Below the pieces are notes generated by a model. That model had not been told where the DNA came from and did no database searches. It saw nothing but the letters and a program-made list of their open reading frames with translations. A program made the translations under genes and the position numbers. A stretch of DNA of 36,850 bases from Lachnospiraceae bacterium (lineage in GTDB: Bacteria > Bacillota > Clostridia > Lachnospirales > Lachnospiraceae), in the NCBI GenBank assembly GCA_021205565.1, contig JAJPXG010000120.1, positions 38,515 through 75,364 of the forward strand, written 5' to 3'. Below, in pieces: positions 15,584-22,879 of this stretch (position 1 is its first letter; each line of letters begins with the position of its first letter).

Positions 15584-15814
15584 ATGAAGACTCTATTTCG
15601 ACAGCCGCCCGCGGTGCCCGCCCAGGATGTCCCCGTGCCGGAAACTAAAGACAACCTTATGGAAGATCTGAAAAAAACGCGCTTCGCTCTGGAAGTCGCC
15701 TACAGCGGCTTTGACAATGTAACGGACCCCGACCTGATCGACTGCTATATTTATCAGGTAAATTCCATCTGGAAGCGCTACAGCTACTTAATGGAGAAAA
15801 TCAGCCGCTCCTGA
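15584..15814 (+). CDS. yaaL: YaaL family protein (DUF2508)
   Basis: A 76-residue small protein. The core LKKTRFALEVAYSGFDNVTDPDLIDCYIYQVNS matches the YaaL/DUF2508 family, whose role is unknown; in Bacillus it lies between recR and bofA. The ATG at 15584 has GAGGTG at 6 bases. Codons upstream in the frame belong to an AT-rich leader containing TATACT-like elements but no convincing -35. It is divergent from the Tad operon and convergent with the TPR gene. Confidence 0.85.
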   Translation: MKTLFRQPPAVPAQDVPVPETKDNLMEDLKKTRFALEVAYSGFDNVTDPDLIDCYIYQVNSIWKRYSYLMEKISRS

Positions 15815-15854
15815 AAATATCTGACCAACCCCGTGCCAACTGCCGTCGCTGCCT

Positions 15855-15892
15855 AAAAGAGCAGGATTCCTTAAGTGAAATCCTGCTCTTTT
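15855..15892. terminator. Bidirectional terminator
   Basis: A perfect 14-bp stem, AAAAGAGCAGGATT and AATCCTGCTCTTTT, with a 10-nt loop. It ends yaaL on the plus strand and the TPR gene on the minus strand; the TAA of the TPR gene lies in the loop. Confidence 0.92.
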
Positions 15893-18408
15893 AATATGAC
15901 CATATCTTCTTCATTATACCGGGATCCGGAAAGCGTAGCCGCAAATCGCCTGATCCCAATGCGGTTGACGTGACGGATCGCCGCGTTTACCATTTCCTCC
16001 ACGTCCTCCGGCATGGGAACACGGTCTGACGCTTCCTCATCCTCAAGTCTTGTCTGCAGCGCCAGAAGTGCCATCTCATCAATGACATATTCCTCGGAAT
16101 AAGCATAAGCGGAACCATACCGCACCAGCTCCTTCGTCGACATGCCCTGCATGTTGATCCGGATCGGGAAATACTCCATGAAATCCGGCCGTCTGGCACT
16201 CAGCGTACTGACCGCGTCCGGCGTATCCACCAGGATCAGAAGCATGTTCCTTTCTCCTGCCTGTAAAGCGGACTGAATATCCTTCATTTTATCCGCACTC
16301 AGCATGCTGACACGCTCAATGACCATTGCGCCGCCTTCCAGCGCATCCATAATCTGTACTGCTTTTTTTCTGTTCAGATTAACGGCGGAAATTCTCGCCA
16401 GCTTTCCCGACAGGCGCATGCCGCTGTCTCTTAGGTCAGAGAGCAGCTGCTTGATAAAATCAAAACAGTAATCATAATTATCGCCCGTCACGACGATATT
16501 ACCGTTTTCAATCGGAAGTCCCGCTTCACGAATGGCATTTCTGATTTCCCACATTCCATCGTCTGAATGAATGTATCTGCGATACCGCTCCGGTACCTTC
16601 TCCCGGAATGTTAAGGACGCGCGTTCATCCTCCACATAGGAAGCGGCAGCTTCTTCCGCCTCAGGCTCCTCCGCATACGATAACTCTGAGTCCTGCGGCA
16701 GGAATTCATTCCCGGCATAGCCAAATTCCGGTTCCTTTACCGGGAACGCCTCTTCCTCATACAATAAAGCCGGTTCTTCCTGCGGACATGTCTCTTCCTC
16801 ATACAGAAATTCGTTCTCTTCCTGCGGAGGTTCATCCTCTGCGTACAGAGCATCATCCTGTTCAGGCGTCTCCGTCTCCTCATAAAAGCTCCCTGTCTCC
16901 TGCCCGCGCAGCTTCTCCTCTTCCTTATCGGCAAGATCATTCAGCTCGTTAAGAATATCTTCTCTTTGTCTGGCGTCAAACGCATCAAAAATATCTCCGG
17001 TCTGCTTTTTGATGCGCTCATAAATTTCGTCCCTGTGTTCTTTTTCTATCTGCTGATTTCTTCTCTCCCACTCCGCCAGAATATCGTCAAGACTTAACTG
17101 CCCTGTAATCTGCTTTTCCAAGCGCACCGGCTCCGGAAGTATCATCCTGATCTGTCCGTCGGACTCCATGCGCGTCATGTCAATCATGCTGTCCTGATCA
17201 TTATCAGGATGCTGCACCTCCATAATGTGCACCGGCTCAACCGGTTCCGTTGGCTGCGGCTGCGCTGACTGCTGCGTCTGTTCCGGAATATCGGAGGCTT
17301 CCTCTTCGTCCTGAAGCACCACAGGTTCCCGGTAAATTTCCACGACCTTATCCCTGGGGATATCCGACAGGCTTAAAATTTCCTTCGTGGCGAACCGCTC
17401 GTCATCTTCCTCCTGATCCTCCTGCTCAAAGAGAATGTCCTCCTCCACAAGGGTTCCCTGCTGCGCGGCTTCCTGTGCGGCAAACGGCTTTTTCACCTCC
17501 CCGAGGAGGGCTCTCAGGCTCTCTGCCAGCTCTCTCTGCAGGTTCATCGTGCTGTATTTATTTTCCACATCAACCGTTTTGACACGGATCTCCTCCGCAT
17601 CACCCGCAGCCCCTTCTTCATGGGAAGGAGCCTGTTCGCCGACGTCTGCCGGTGTTCTTTGATAAATCTCCTGCGCGGTGGATTCCTCCGGCGCATTCTG
17701 CGCTCCGGCCCCATATGGTTTCGTCTCCCACTGATCAGGCGCGGCGCTCTCCTGAGACACAGTTTCTTCCAAAGAAGCCTGTGAAGGGATTCTCTTAACC
17801 CCTCTGTGATCATACAGATACTGCTGCGACTGCGTCAGCGGTTCATGCAGCATCTTCAATTCCATGGCTTTGGTGACATACTTGCCCTCACCGAACCATA
17901 AAATCAGCTGATTACATTCCGCAACACATTGATCGGCCTGATTATTCCGATGATATAAAAGTGCCAGCTCGTATCCCCAGCGCTCAGTGTATTCCTCCGC
18001 TTTCAGCGCCTCCAGCACCTCAATCCGCTCGCCGATGCCAACCCCCTGCGCCTGATACAGCCGGTACTGCAGCACATAGCGTCCCGGATCCCGCGGAGCA
18101 ACCTGCACATAAGCCTTATAATACGCAATCGCATCCAGCAGCTCCTCAAGCCGGATGGAAAGATCGCAGAGCGCGTACAAAATCGTGCGGCTCTGTGGAT
18201 TTTTGCGGTACGCAATGAGCAAAATATTTTTGGCATCGTCAAAACGCCTGTTAATTTTATAAAGATCGCTGACGGTGCAGAGCATCTTAACGCTTTTAAC
18301 CCGTCTCCAGTCAATCTCATCCGCCACCGCCGCGGCTTCTTCGTATTCCCTCTCGTTGATCAGTTCCTTGATCTCATCTGTCCTGATCCTGTATTCCGCT
18401 TTATTCAA
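15871..18408 (-). CDS. Large TPR protein with acidic repeat linker and degenerate AAA domain
   Basis: About 845 residues. The N-terminal 195 residues are TPR-like helical repeats. A long acidic, Gln/Glu-rich linker follows (about 200-600) and includes a series of about 15-residue repeats of the type YEEE, Pro, Glu-Glu. The C-terminal 215 residues follow the outline of a CbbX-like AAA domain. The P-loop position reads VVTGDNYDYCF with no GK[ST], and the Walker B position reads AMVIER without the Asp-Glu pair. So it is probably a non-hydrolysing AAA-like domain. The best start is TTG at 18408, six bases after GAGGTG; the GTG at 18417 lies within that site. It has its own consensus promoter. The role is unknown; scaffolding is an inference. 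Confidence 0.75.
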   Translation of the reverse strand: MNKAEYRIRTDEIKELINEREYEEAAAVADEIDWRRVKSVKMLCTVSDLYKINRRFDDAKNILLIAYRKNPQSRTILYALCDLSIRLEELLDAIAYYKAYVQVAPRDPGRYVLQYRLYQAQGVGIGERIEVLEALKAEEYTERWGYELALLYHRNNQADQCVAECNQLILWFGEGKYVTKAMELKMLHEPLTQSQQYLYDHRGVKRIPSQASLEETVSQESAAPDQWETKPYGAGAQNAPEESTAQEIYQRTPADVGEQAPSHEEGAAGDAEEIRVKTVDVENKYSTMNLQRELAESLRALLGEVKKPFAAQEAAQQGTLVEEDILFEQEDQEEDDERFATKEILSLSDIPRDKVVEIYREPVVLQDEEEASDIPEQTQQSAQPQPTEPVEPVHIMEVQHPDNDQDSMIDMTRMESDGQIRMILPEPVRLEKQITGQLSLDDILAEWERRNQQIEKEHRDEIYERIKKQTGDIFDAFDARQREDILNELNDLADKEEEKLRGQETGSFYEETETPEQDDALYAEDEPPQEENEFLYEEETCPQEEPALLYEEEAFPVKEPEFGYAGNEFLPQDSELSYAEEPEAEEAAASYVEDERASLTFREKVPERYRRYIHSDDGMWEIRNAIREAGLPIENGNIVVTGDNYDYCFDFIKQLLSDLRDSGMRLSGKLARISAVNLNRKKAVQIMDALEGGAMVIERVSMLSADKMKDIQSALQAGERNMLLILVDTPDAVSTLSARRPDFMEYFPIRINMQGMSTKELVRYGSAYAYSEEYVIDEMALLALQTRLEDEEASDRVPMPEDVEEMVNAAIRHVNRIGIRRFAATLSGSRYNEEDMVILKEQDFT

Positions 18409-18488
18409 AAGTACCACCTCTGTGATGAAAAAAGTAATCTGTCATTCCTGTCAAAAAAATATGACACCCATTTAAACATACATATTTC

Positions 18489-18517
18489 ATGATACCATAG
18501 CACATACGCAATGTCAA
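18489..18517 (-). promoter_or_regulatory. Sigma-A promoter of the TPR/AAA gene
   Basis: On the minus strand TTGACA (18512-18517), 17 bases and TATCAT (18489-18494). The leader is about 75 nt. An AT-rich perfect inverted repeat GATAAATTT/AAATTTATC (18529-18549) lies just upstream of the -35. Confidence 0.85.
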
Positions 18518-18570
18518 AACGTAGGAATGATAAATTTAAAAAATTTATCACATTCTTCACGATTCTGTAA

Positions 18571-19434
18571 TCATTTATCCCTGAGCAGATCGGCCAGCTG
18601 CGCAAATTCCTGAAGGGAGAGCGTCTCTCCGCGCACCGTTGCCGGAAGTTCCATTTTCAGAAGTGCTGCGGACACTTCCTCCTTCGTTACCTGTAGATCC
18701 GCCGCGTTCGCGAGCCCGTTGACCAGGGTCTTGCGCCGCTGGTTAAAGGCCGCGCGGATTAAAGAAAACATAAATTTCTCATCCTGAACATGTACCGGCG
18801 GTTCCCCGCAGGTTTTCAGCCGGATTACCGCGCTGTCCACATTCGGCCGCGGCAGGAAACAGCCAGCTGACACGGTTGTCAGAATCTCCGGCTCCGCGTA
18901 ATACTGCACGGCCAGCGACAACGCCCCATAGTCTTTGGCGCCGGGGCCGCTTTCCATGCGCTGCGCGACCTCCTTCTGTACCATCACCGTAACGCTCTCT
19001 ATCGGTGCCTCACACTGCAGCAGCTTTAAAATGACCGGCGTTGTGATGTAATAAGGCAGATTTGCCACAACCTTGATCGGTCTGCCCTCATGATACTGCG
19101 CCGCGATCCGGTCAATATCCACTTTCAGAATATCCTCGTTAATCACCATCACATTATCATAAGGGGAAAGGGTATCTGCAAGCACCGGCAGAAGATGTCT
19201 GTCAATTTCCACGGCCACAACCTGCCCCGCGGCCTCGGCCAGATACTGGGTCATAGTCCCGATACCGGGACCGATTTCCAGCACACAGTCGTCCTTTGTG
19301 ATCTGCGCGCCGGAAATAATTTTTTCCAGCACATTGGCGTCGATTAAAAAATTCTGACCGTATTTTTTCTGCGCGGTAAAACCATATTTTTTTAAGACCG
19401 CCAGTGTATTGAGCGGATTTGCAAGATCTGCCAT
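18571..19434 (-). CDS. rsmA: 16S rRNA dimethyladenosine transferase RsmA (KsgA)
   Basis: A 287-residue methyltransferase that dimethylates two adjacent adenosines near the 3' end of 16S rRNA. The family start (FTAQKKYGQNFLID) is at residues 19-32, the SAM loop EIGPGIGT at 53-60, VAVEIDR near 73-79, and the catalytic NLPYYI at 125-130. The ATG at 19434 has AAGGA at 7 bases. It follows tatD by 136 bases, the common tatD-rsmA order. An 8-bp hairpin CAGCCATG/CATGGCTG (19454-19477) lies in its leader. Confidence 0.97.
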   Translation of the reverse strand: MADLANPLNTLAVLKKYGFTAQKKYGQNFLIDANVLEKIISGAQITKDDCVLEIGPGIGTMTQYLAEAAGQVVAVEIDRHLLPVLADTLSPYDNVMVINEDILKVDIDRIAAQYHEGRPIKVVANLPYYITTPVILKLLQCEAPIESVTVMVQKEVAQRMESGPGAKDYGALSLAVQYYAEPEILTTVSAGCFLPRPNVDSAVIRLKTCGEPPVHVQDEKFMFSLIRAAFNQRRKTLVNGLANAADLQVTKEEVSAALLKMELPATVRGETLSLQEFAQLADLLRDK

Positions 19435-19570
19435 ATATCGTCCTTCTTTTCTGCAGCCATGTCCATGTTCATGGCTGTTTCATTTTCCCTCTCTGTTTTC
19501 TGAGCTTTCCATTCCCGGTTCGCCAACACCAAAAGCCGGTTATATCATTTCTGCACGGGAGAAGCTCACT

Positions 19571-20356
19571 TCAACTGTCAATACCGATATCGGAAAATCT
19601 GTACAGCCGCAAAGCGTTCCGCCAGATGATTTCCTCCACTTCCTGCACGGTAATCCCCTTGATTTGCGCGATCTGCTCCACGACAAACGGTAAATTAAGA
19701 GAGCTGTTGCGCTTTCCTCTGAAGGGCACCGGCGCCAGATAAGGGCAATCCGTCTCCAGCACAATATATTCTAACGGAATGTCCTCCACCACTTCCTTAA
19801 GCACTCTCGCATTTTTAAACGTCACCACGCCGCCGACGCCGATATAAAAGCCCATGCGTACATAGAGCCTGGCCATTTCCTTTGAATAGGAAAAGCAGTG
19901 CACCACGCCGCCGCAATCCCCGGCATGCTCTGCCTTCATCAGATCATAGGTATCCTGCGCCGCGTCGCGGGAGTGAATAATCACGGGCTTGCCCTTCTCT
20001 TTTGCCAGCTGTATCTGCGCGGCAAACCATTTTTTCTGAAGATCCCGGGATGGCTCGTCATAATAATAATCCAGACCAATCTCCCCGACCGCCACGCATT
20101 TCGGATGGTCGGTCAGCTCCTTTATTCTCTTGAAATTCTCTTCTGCCAGCTCCGCCGTGTTTGACGGATGCACGCCAAAAGCAGCATACACAAAGGGCCA
20201 TTGCTCCGCAAGCTGAAGCGTTGTCTCATTGGAAGAAACGCTCGAACTTGCATTGACAATTCTCAGAATTCCATTCTCTGGCAGTACTGCAAGCAGGTTG
20301 TCCCGATCTCCGTCAAAAGCCTCGTAATGATAATGTGCGTGTGTGTCAAAAATCAT
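19571..20356 (-). CDS. tatD: TatD family metal-dependent DNase
   Basis: A 261-residue TIM-barrel hydrolase. Metal ligands are visible: THAHYH (His 6 and His 8), the EIGLDYYY Glu, IIHSRDA, VVHCFS and the ETDCPYLAP Asp. TatD enzymes are exonucleases acting on DNA and possibly on aminoacyl-tRNA-like substrates. The ATG at 20356 has GAGGA upstream. A TATAAT (20402-20407, minus) could be its -10, but no good -35 was found. It probably forms an operon with rsmA. Confidence 0.95.
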   Translation of the reverse strand: MIFDTHAHYHYEAFDGDRDNLLAVLPENGILRIVNASSSVSSNETTLQLAEQWPFVYAAFGVHPSNTAELAEENFKRIKELTDHPKCVAVGEIGLDYYYDEPSRDLQKKWFAAQIQLAKEKGKPVIIHSRDAAQDTYDLMKAEHAGDCGGVVHCFSYSKEMARLYVRMGFYIGVGGVVTFKNARVLKEVVEDIPLEYIVLETDCPYLAPVPFRGKRNSSLNLPFVVEQIAQIKGITVQEVEEIIWRNALRLYRFSDIGIDS

Positions 20357-20425
20357 ACAAAATATCCTCTGTCCTGTAAATCACCAAAAGCGCCAAAAAA
20401 AATTATATTTTTTGCAAAAAAGTGC

Positions 20426-20454
20426 TTGCTTTTTTCCGGGCACTGAATTATAAT
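20426..20454 (+). promoter_or_regulatory. Promoter of tRNA-Lys
   Basis: TTGCTT (20426-20431), 17 bases and TATAAT (20449-20454), ending 18 bases before the tRNA. It is divergent from tatD. Confidence 0.8.
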
Positions 20455-20472
20455 AGCTTCTGTTCTCACCAA

Positions 20473-20545
20473 GCGCGACTAGCTCAGCTGGCAGAGCACC
20501 TGACTCTTAATCAGGGTGTCCAGGGTTCGAACCCCTGGTCGCGCA
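20473..20545 (+). tRNA. tRNA-Lys (anticodon CTT)
   Basis: A 73-nt cloverleaf. The acceptor arms GCGCGAC (20473-20479) and GTCGCGC (20538-20544) pair fully and A follows as discriminator. The anticodon stem CCTGA/TCAGG closes the loop CTCTTAA, giving anticodon CUU, which reads AAG. The T arm carries GGTTCGAACC. CCA is not encoded. It is transcribed alone, with promoter and terminator both present. Confidence 0.97.
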
Positions 20546-20550
20546 CTTCC

Positions 20551-20588
20551 ATCTCAAAGCCTTTATTTTCAAGGGTTTTGAGATTTTT
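20551..20588 (+). terminator. Terminator of tRNA-Lys
   Basis: The stem ATCTCAAA and TTTGAGAT, extended by a wobble and CC/GG pairs, is followed by seven T. Confidence 0.85.
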
Positions 20589-20675
20589 TTATGCCTGATT
20601 TCCCTCTCAATTTTTCCCGCCTGTTTACCTTAGCATAAAGCGGCCCACGCCGCAAGTGAAACATTTTCCTGTAAC

Positions 20676-20725
20676 AAAAAAAGGATGTGTCTGCGCATTT
20701 GGTGTCAATCCACATCAACACATCC
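20676..20725 (-). terminator. Probable terminator of the Rpn nuclease gene
   Basis: On the minus strand GGATGTGT (20718-20725) pairs with ACACATCC (20683-20690) across a 27-nt loop, followed by seven T. The long loop makes this less certain. Confidence 0.6.
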
Positions 20726-20771
20726 CCGTTTCTGTCTGTTCTTCCGTTTTTTACATCGGCAAAATTCCTTC

Positions 20772-21704
20772 CTACAGGCCGAACTCTTTGTATAACTGTT
20801 TCCGGTAATTTGCATCCACGGCCGCCTTACCAACTTCACTGTCCCTGCCTGCCTCCTGAAGTTTTATAACCAACGAAGACATTCTTGCCTCACCCTGTTC
20901 GCGGCCCTGTTCGCGGCCCTGTTCGCGGCCCTGTTCCCGACCTTCTTCCCGGCCTTCTTCCCGGCCTTCCCGTCGTGCTTCATCCCGTTCGTCCTCAAGC
21001 CACCATTCAGATGCCATATACCCGTCCTCCATCGCTCCGATTCTTTTCAGATCCTGCACCTTCTGATACATCTCTTTGATTCTTTCATCCGTATAATCAG
21101 AAGCATCAAAACAGGTATTGTCCCTCACAAATTTCATGAATTCGACCAATTCCGGTTCCACTTCCATATCATTTGTCCCTTTCGCATTTAAAAATACTGT
21201 ACACATACCATCCTCCAGTATCAGTTCAGGCACCTCCTCGCAGTGGTTTCTGAAGGTATAACGAAACTTGCCAAGACCAAACAGATCAAAATCGCAGATA
21301 AAAATGATGTAGCTGTCCGGCAGCTTCTCGAAGCCCTGCTCACCCTGATTGAGCAGGGGCGAGTCGTTTCTCGCCTTATAAAAGCGTGTCCTTCTCGGCA
21401 AATCCTTCACACGTTTACGCTGCATCTCCACATCGAAGAAGCGTCCTTCATCATCAATGACGATGAAATCAAGCCGGACCCCGCGTTTGCCTCTGGGGCC
21501 GGGCTGCTCCTTTTCTCCTTCCTTCCACCGTATTTCCCGAATATGGATACCCAGCGCAATCTCGATCATAGATTTGCAGGTCTGAATATCTCTGGTGGCA
21601 ATGCCAAACATGTAATTATCCATCAGGCACAGTTCGGAAAAAGGCTTTGGCTCTTTTCCCGCTTTCTCTTTGGTGGGGGCATGAATGACTGTTTCTGAGT
21701 TCAT
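20772..21704 (-). CDS. Rpn family (PD-(D/E)XK) nuclease/putative transposase
   Basis: A 310-residue protein of the Rpn/PDDEXK family, whose members promote RecA-independent recombination in E. coli. Nuclease residues fit RLDFIVID (Asp 79) and FFDVEMQR (Glu 93, Gln 95). ELCLMDNYMFG near residue 24 is the usual start of the domain. The C-terminal part has a charged stretch made of seven GRE(E/Q) units coded by a 12-bp tandem repeat. The ATG at 21704 has GGAGGTG at 7 bases. No terminal inverted repeats or target duplication were seen, so it is not shown to be mobile itself. It has its own extended -10 promoter and terminator. Confidence 0.88.
   Translation of the reverse strand: MNSETVIHAPTKEKAGKEPKPFSELCLMDNYMFGIATRDIQTCKSMIEIALGIHIREIRWKEGEKEQPGPRGKRGVRLDFIVIDDEGRFFDVEMQRKRVKDLPRRTRFYKARNDSPLLNQGEQGFEKLPDSYIIFICDFDLFGLGKFRYTFRNHCEEVPELILEDGMCTVFLNAKGTNDMEVEPELVEFMKFVRDNTCFDASDYTDERIKEMYQKVQDLKRIGAMEDGYMASEWWLEDERDEARREGREEGREEGREQGREQGREQGREQGEARMSSLVIKLQEAGRDSEVGKAAVDANYRKQLYKEFGL
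20893..20976. repeat. 12-bp tandem repeat inside the Rpn gene
   Basis: Seven consecutive 12-base units. The first three (CCCTGTTCGCGG) are identical; the rest differ by few bases. Each codes GREQ or GREE on the minus strand, so gain or loss of units keeps the frame. Confidence 0.9.
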
Positions 21705-21734
21705 TGATCCTCACCTCCAATTATAGCGAAATCC

Positions 21735-21768
21735 CCGGTTTTCTCAACTGCCGTATTGAAAAAACCGG
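21735..21768. other. Inverted repeat in the Rpn gene leader
   Basis: Arms of 13 bases (21735-21747 and 21756-21768, one mismatch) enclose 8 bases. The structure lies between the promoter and ribosome binding site and has no T run. Confidence 0.55.
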
Positions 21769-21801
21769 CCGCAGATTCCGCGCTTATTCGCGGATATAGG
21801 G

Positions 21802-21810
21802 AGTATAGCA
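21802..21810 (-). promoter_or_regulatory. Extended -10 promoter of the Rpn gene
   Basis: The minus strand reads TGCTATACT, a full extended -10. No good -35 is visible. The leader is about 90 nt and contains two inverted repeats. Confidence 0.5.
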
Positions 21811-21874
21811 TAAATCTTTGTCGGTGTGGGACGACACATCGTCTATTCCATAAAATTTTTATAAAATTTTTCCT

Positions 21875-21904
21875 TGTTGCAAATCAGCGAAAAAAAGTAT
21901 AACA
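21875..21904 (+). promoter_or_regulatory. Promoter of the GIY-YIG gene
   Basis: TTGTTG (21875-21880), 18 bases and TATAAC (21899-21904), about 48 bases before the start codon. Confidence 0.5.
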
Positions 21905-21951
21905 TAAGCGGGAAATAAACATCCTGCCATCAGAAGAAAACGGAGTTTCTC

Positions 21952-22227
21952 ATGAATTACACCTACATCCTGCAATGCAGCGACGCCACTCTCTACACCG
22001 GCTGGACCAACAATTTAAAAAAGCGCCTGAAGTCTCATAATGAGAAAACAGGCGCAAAATATACCAAAGGCAGGACTCCCGTCCGGCTTGTCTATTTTGA
22101 AGAATATAATACAAAGGAAGAGGCCATGCGGCGGGAATTTGCCTTAAAACGGCTGACGCGTGCAGAAAAACTGGCACTGATTGCGGATTTTGACCAGACC
22201 TGTCTCGCGCAGTATGAATCCAACTGA
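21952..22227 (+). CDS. GIY-YIG domain protein (UPF0213/YhbQ type)
   Basis: A 91-residue protein that is one GIY-YIG nuclease domain: YTYILQC near the start, LYTGWTNNLKKRLKSHN with the conserved Arg, and AMRREFALKRLTRAEKLALI at the end. The family is widespread and stand-alone; a role in DNA repair is suggested but not established. It is too small and lacks the DNA-recognition domain of a homing endonuclease. CGGAG lies 7 bases before the ATG. It converges with the antiporter operon; no clear terminator was found in the 82-base gap. Confidence 0.92.
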   Translation: MNYTYILQCSDATLYTGWTNNLKKRLKSHNEKTGAKYTKGRTPVRLVYFEEYNTKEEAMRREFALKRLTRAEKLALIADFDQTCLAQYESN

Positions 22228-22309
22228 CGGCTGATATTTCTGCCGCGGCTCACTCACTCTCGCTCCGCTCAAACCCGAAAGCTTCCCCATCAAGCCTCCG
22301 GCTCCCGCT

Positions 22310-22870
22310 TTATTCATCCAGTATCAGCTCCTCCAGCGTGTATGCCACCATTTCTCCATAGTCCGCATCCACACCGTAGAGCGTATCCTCCCCGGCAAAC
22401 CGCGCATAATAACAGTTCAGCGTACTGTTCTCACCCCCGATAAAAAGCTGATAGGTCTCGTCCGCGGTCACAATGAAGATATACGCGCCGTCATCTGAAA
22501 TATCATATTTCGAGAAATCCTCCACGCCTTCCGTCTTATAATAGCTGGTGATATTTTTGCACAGCTCGATAAAATACTGCGGCGCCTCCTGCACAATCTC
22601 AACATCCGGCGCATACGCCAGATACCAGCTGCCTTCCGAATCCTGTGCAAACAGGTACAATTCCCCGTCCTCACTGCTGCGAAACCCGATGGACAGAATA
22701 TCCTCGCTCTCCAGATCCACAATTGTCTCTTCCATGGAGAACTCCTCCCCGGACTCCTCCTGCGTCTCCAGAAAACGCCCCGTCACCACAAACATAATCA
22801 GCGCCAGTACAGCCAGCACGATGATATATCCCTTGTCCTCAAAGAACCGGATAAACTTCTCTTTTTTCAT
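22310..22870 (-). CDS. Membrane-anchored DUF4340-like protein, last gene of the antiporter operon
   Basis: A 186-residue protein. One membrane helix (about 14-32, GYIIVLAVLALIMFVVTG) follows a basic N-terminus. The outside part is acidic with a beta-rich pattern and resembles DUF4340. Its ribosome binding site GAGG overlaps the stop region of the preceding subunit gene (9-base gap), so it is translated with the antiporter subunits. The role is unknown; an accessory or assembly subunit is an inference from position. Confidence 0.7.
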   Translation of the reverse strand: MKKEKFIRFFEDKGYIIVLAVLALIMFVVTGRFLETQEESGEEFSMEETIVDLESEDILSIGFRSSEDGELYLFAQDSEGSWYLAYAPDVEIVQEAPQYFIELCKNITSYYKTEGVEDFSKYDISDDGAYIFIVTADETYQLFIGGENSTLNCYYARFAGEDTLYGVDADYGEMVAYTLEELILDE

Positions 22871-22879
22871 TTAAAATCC

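Noticed and set aside
20893-20976. CRISPR or regulatory iterons
   Set aside because: The units are contiguous, 12 bases long and in frame within a coding region.
20772-21704. Rpn gene as an intact insertion sequence
   Set aside because: No terminal inverted repeats or target-site duplication were found; it has its own promoter and terminator like a normal gene.
21952-22227. Homing endonuclease
   Set aside because: The protein is a lone short GIY-YIG domain of the widespread UPF0213 type, with no intron or inserted host gene.
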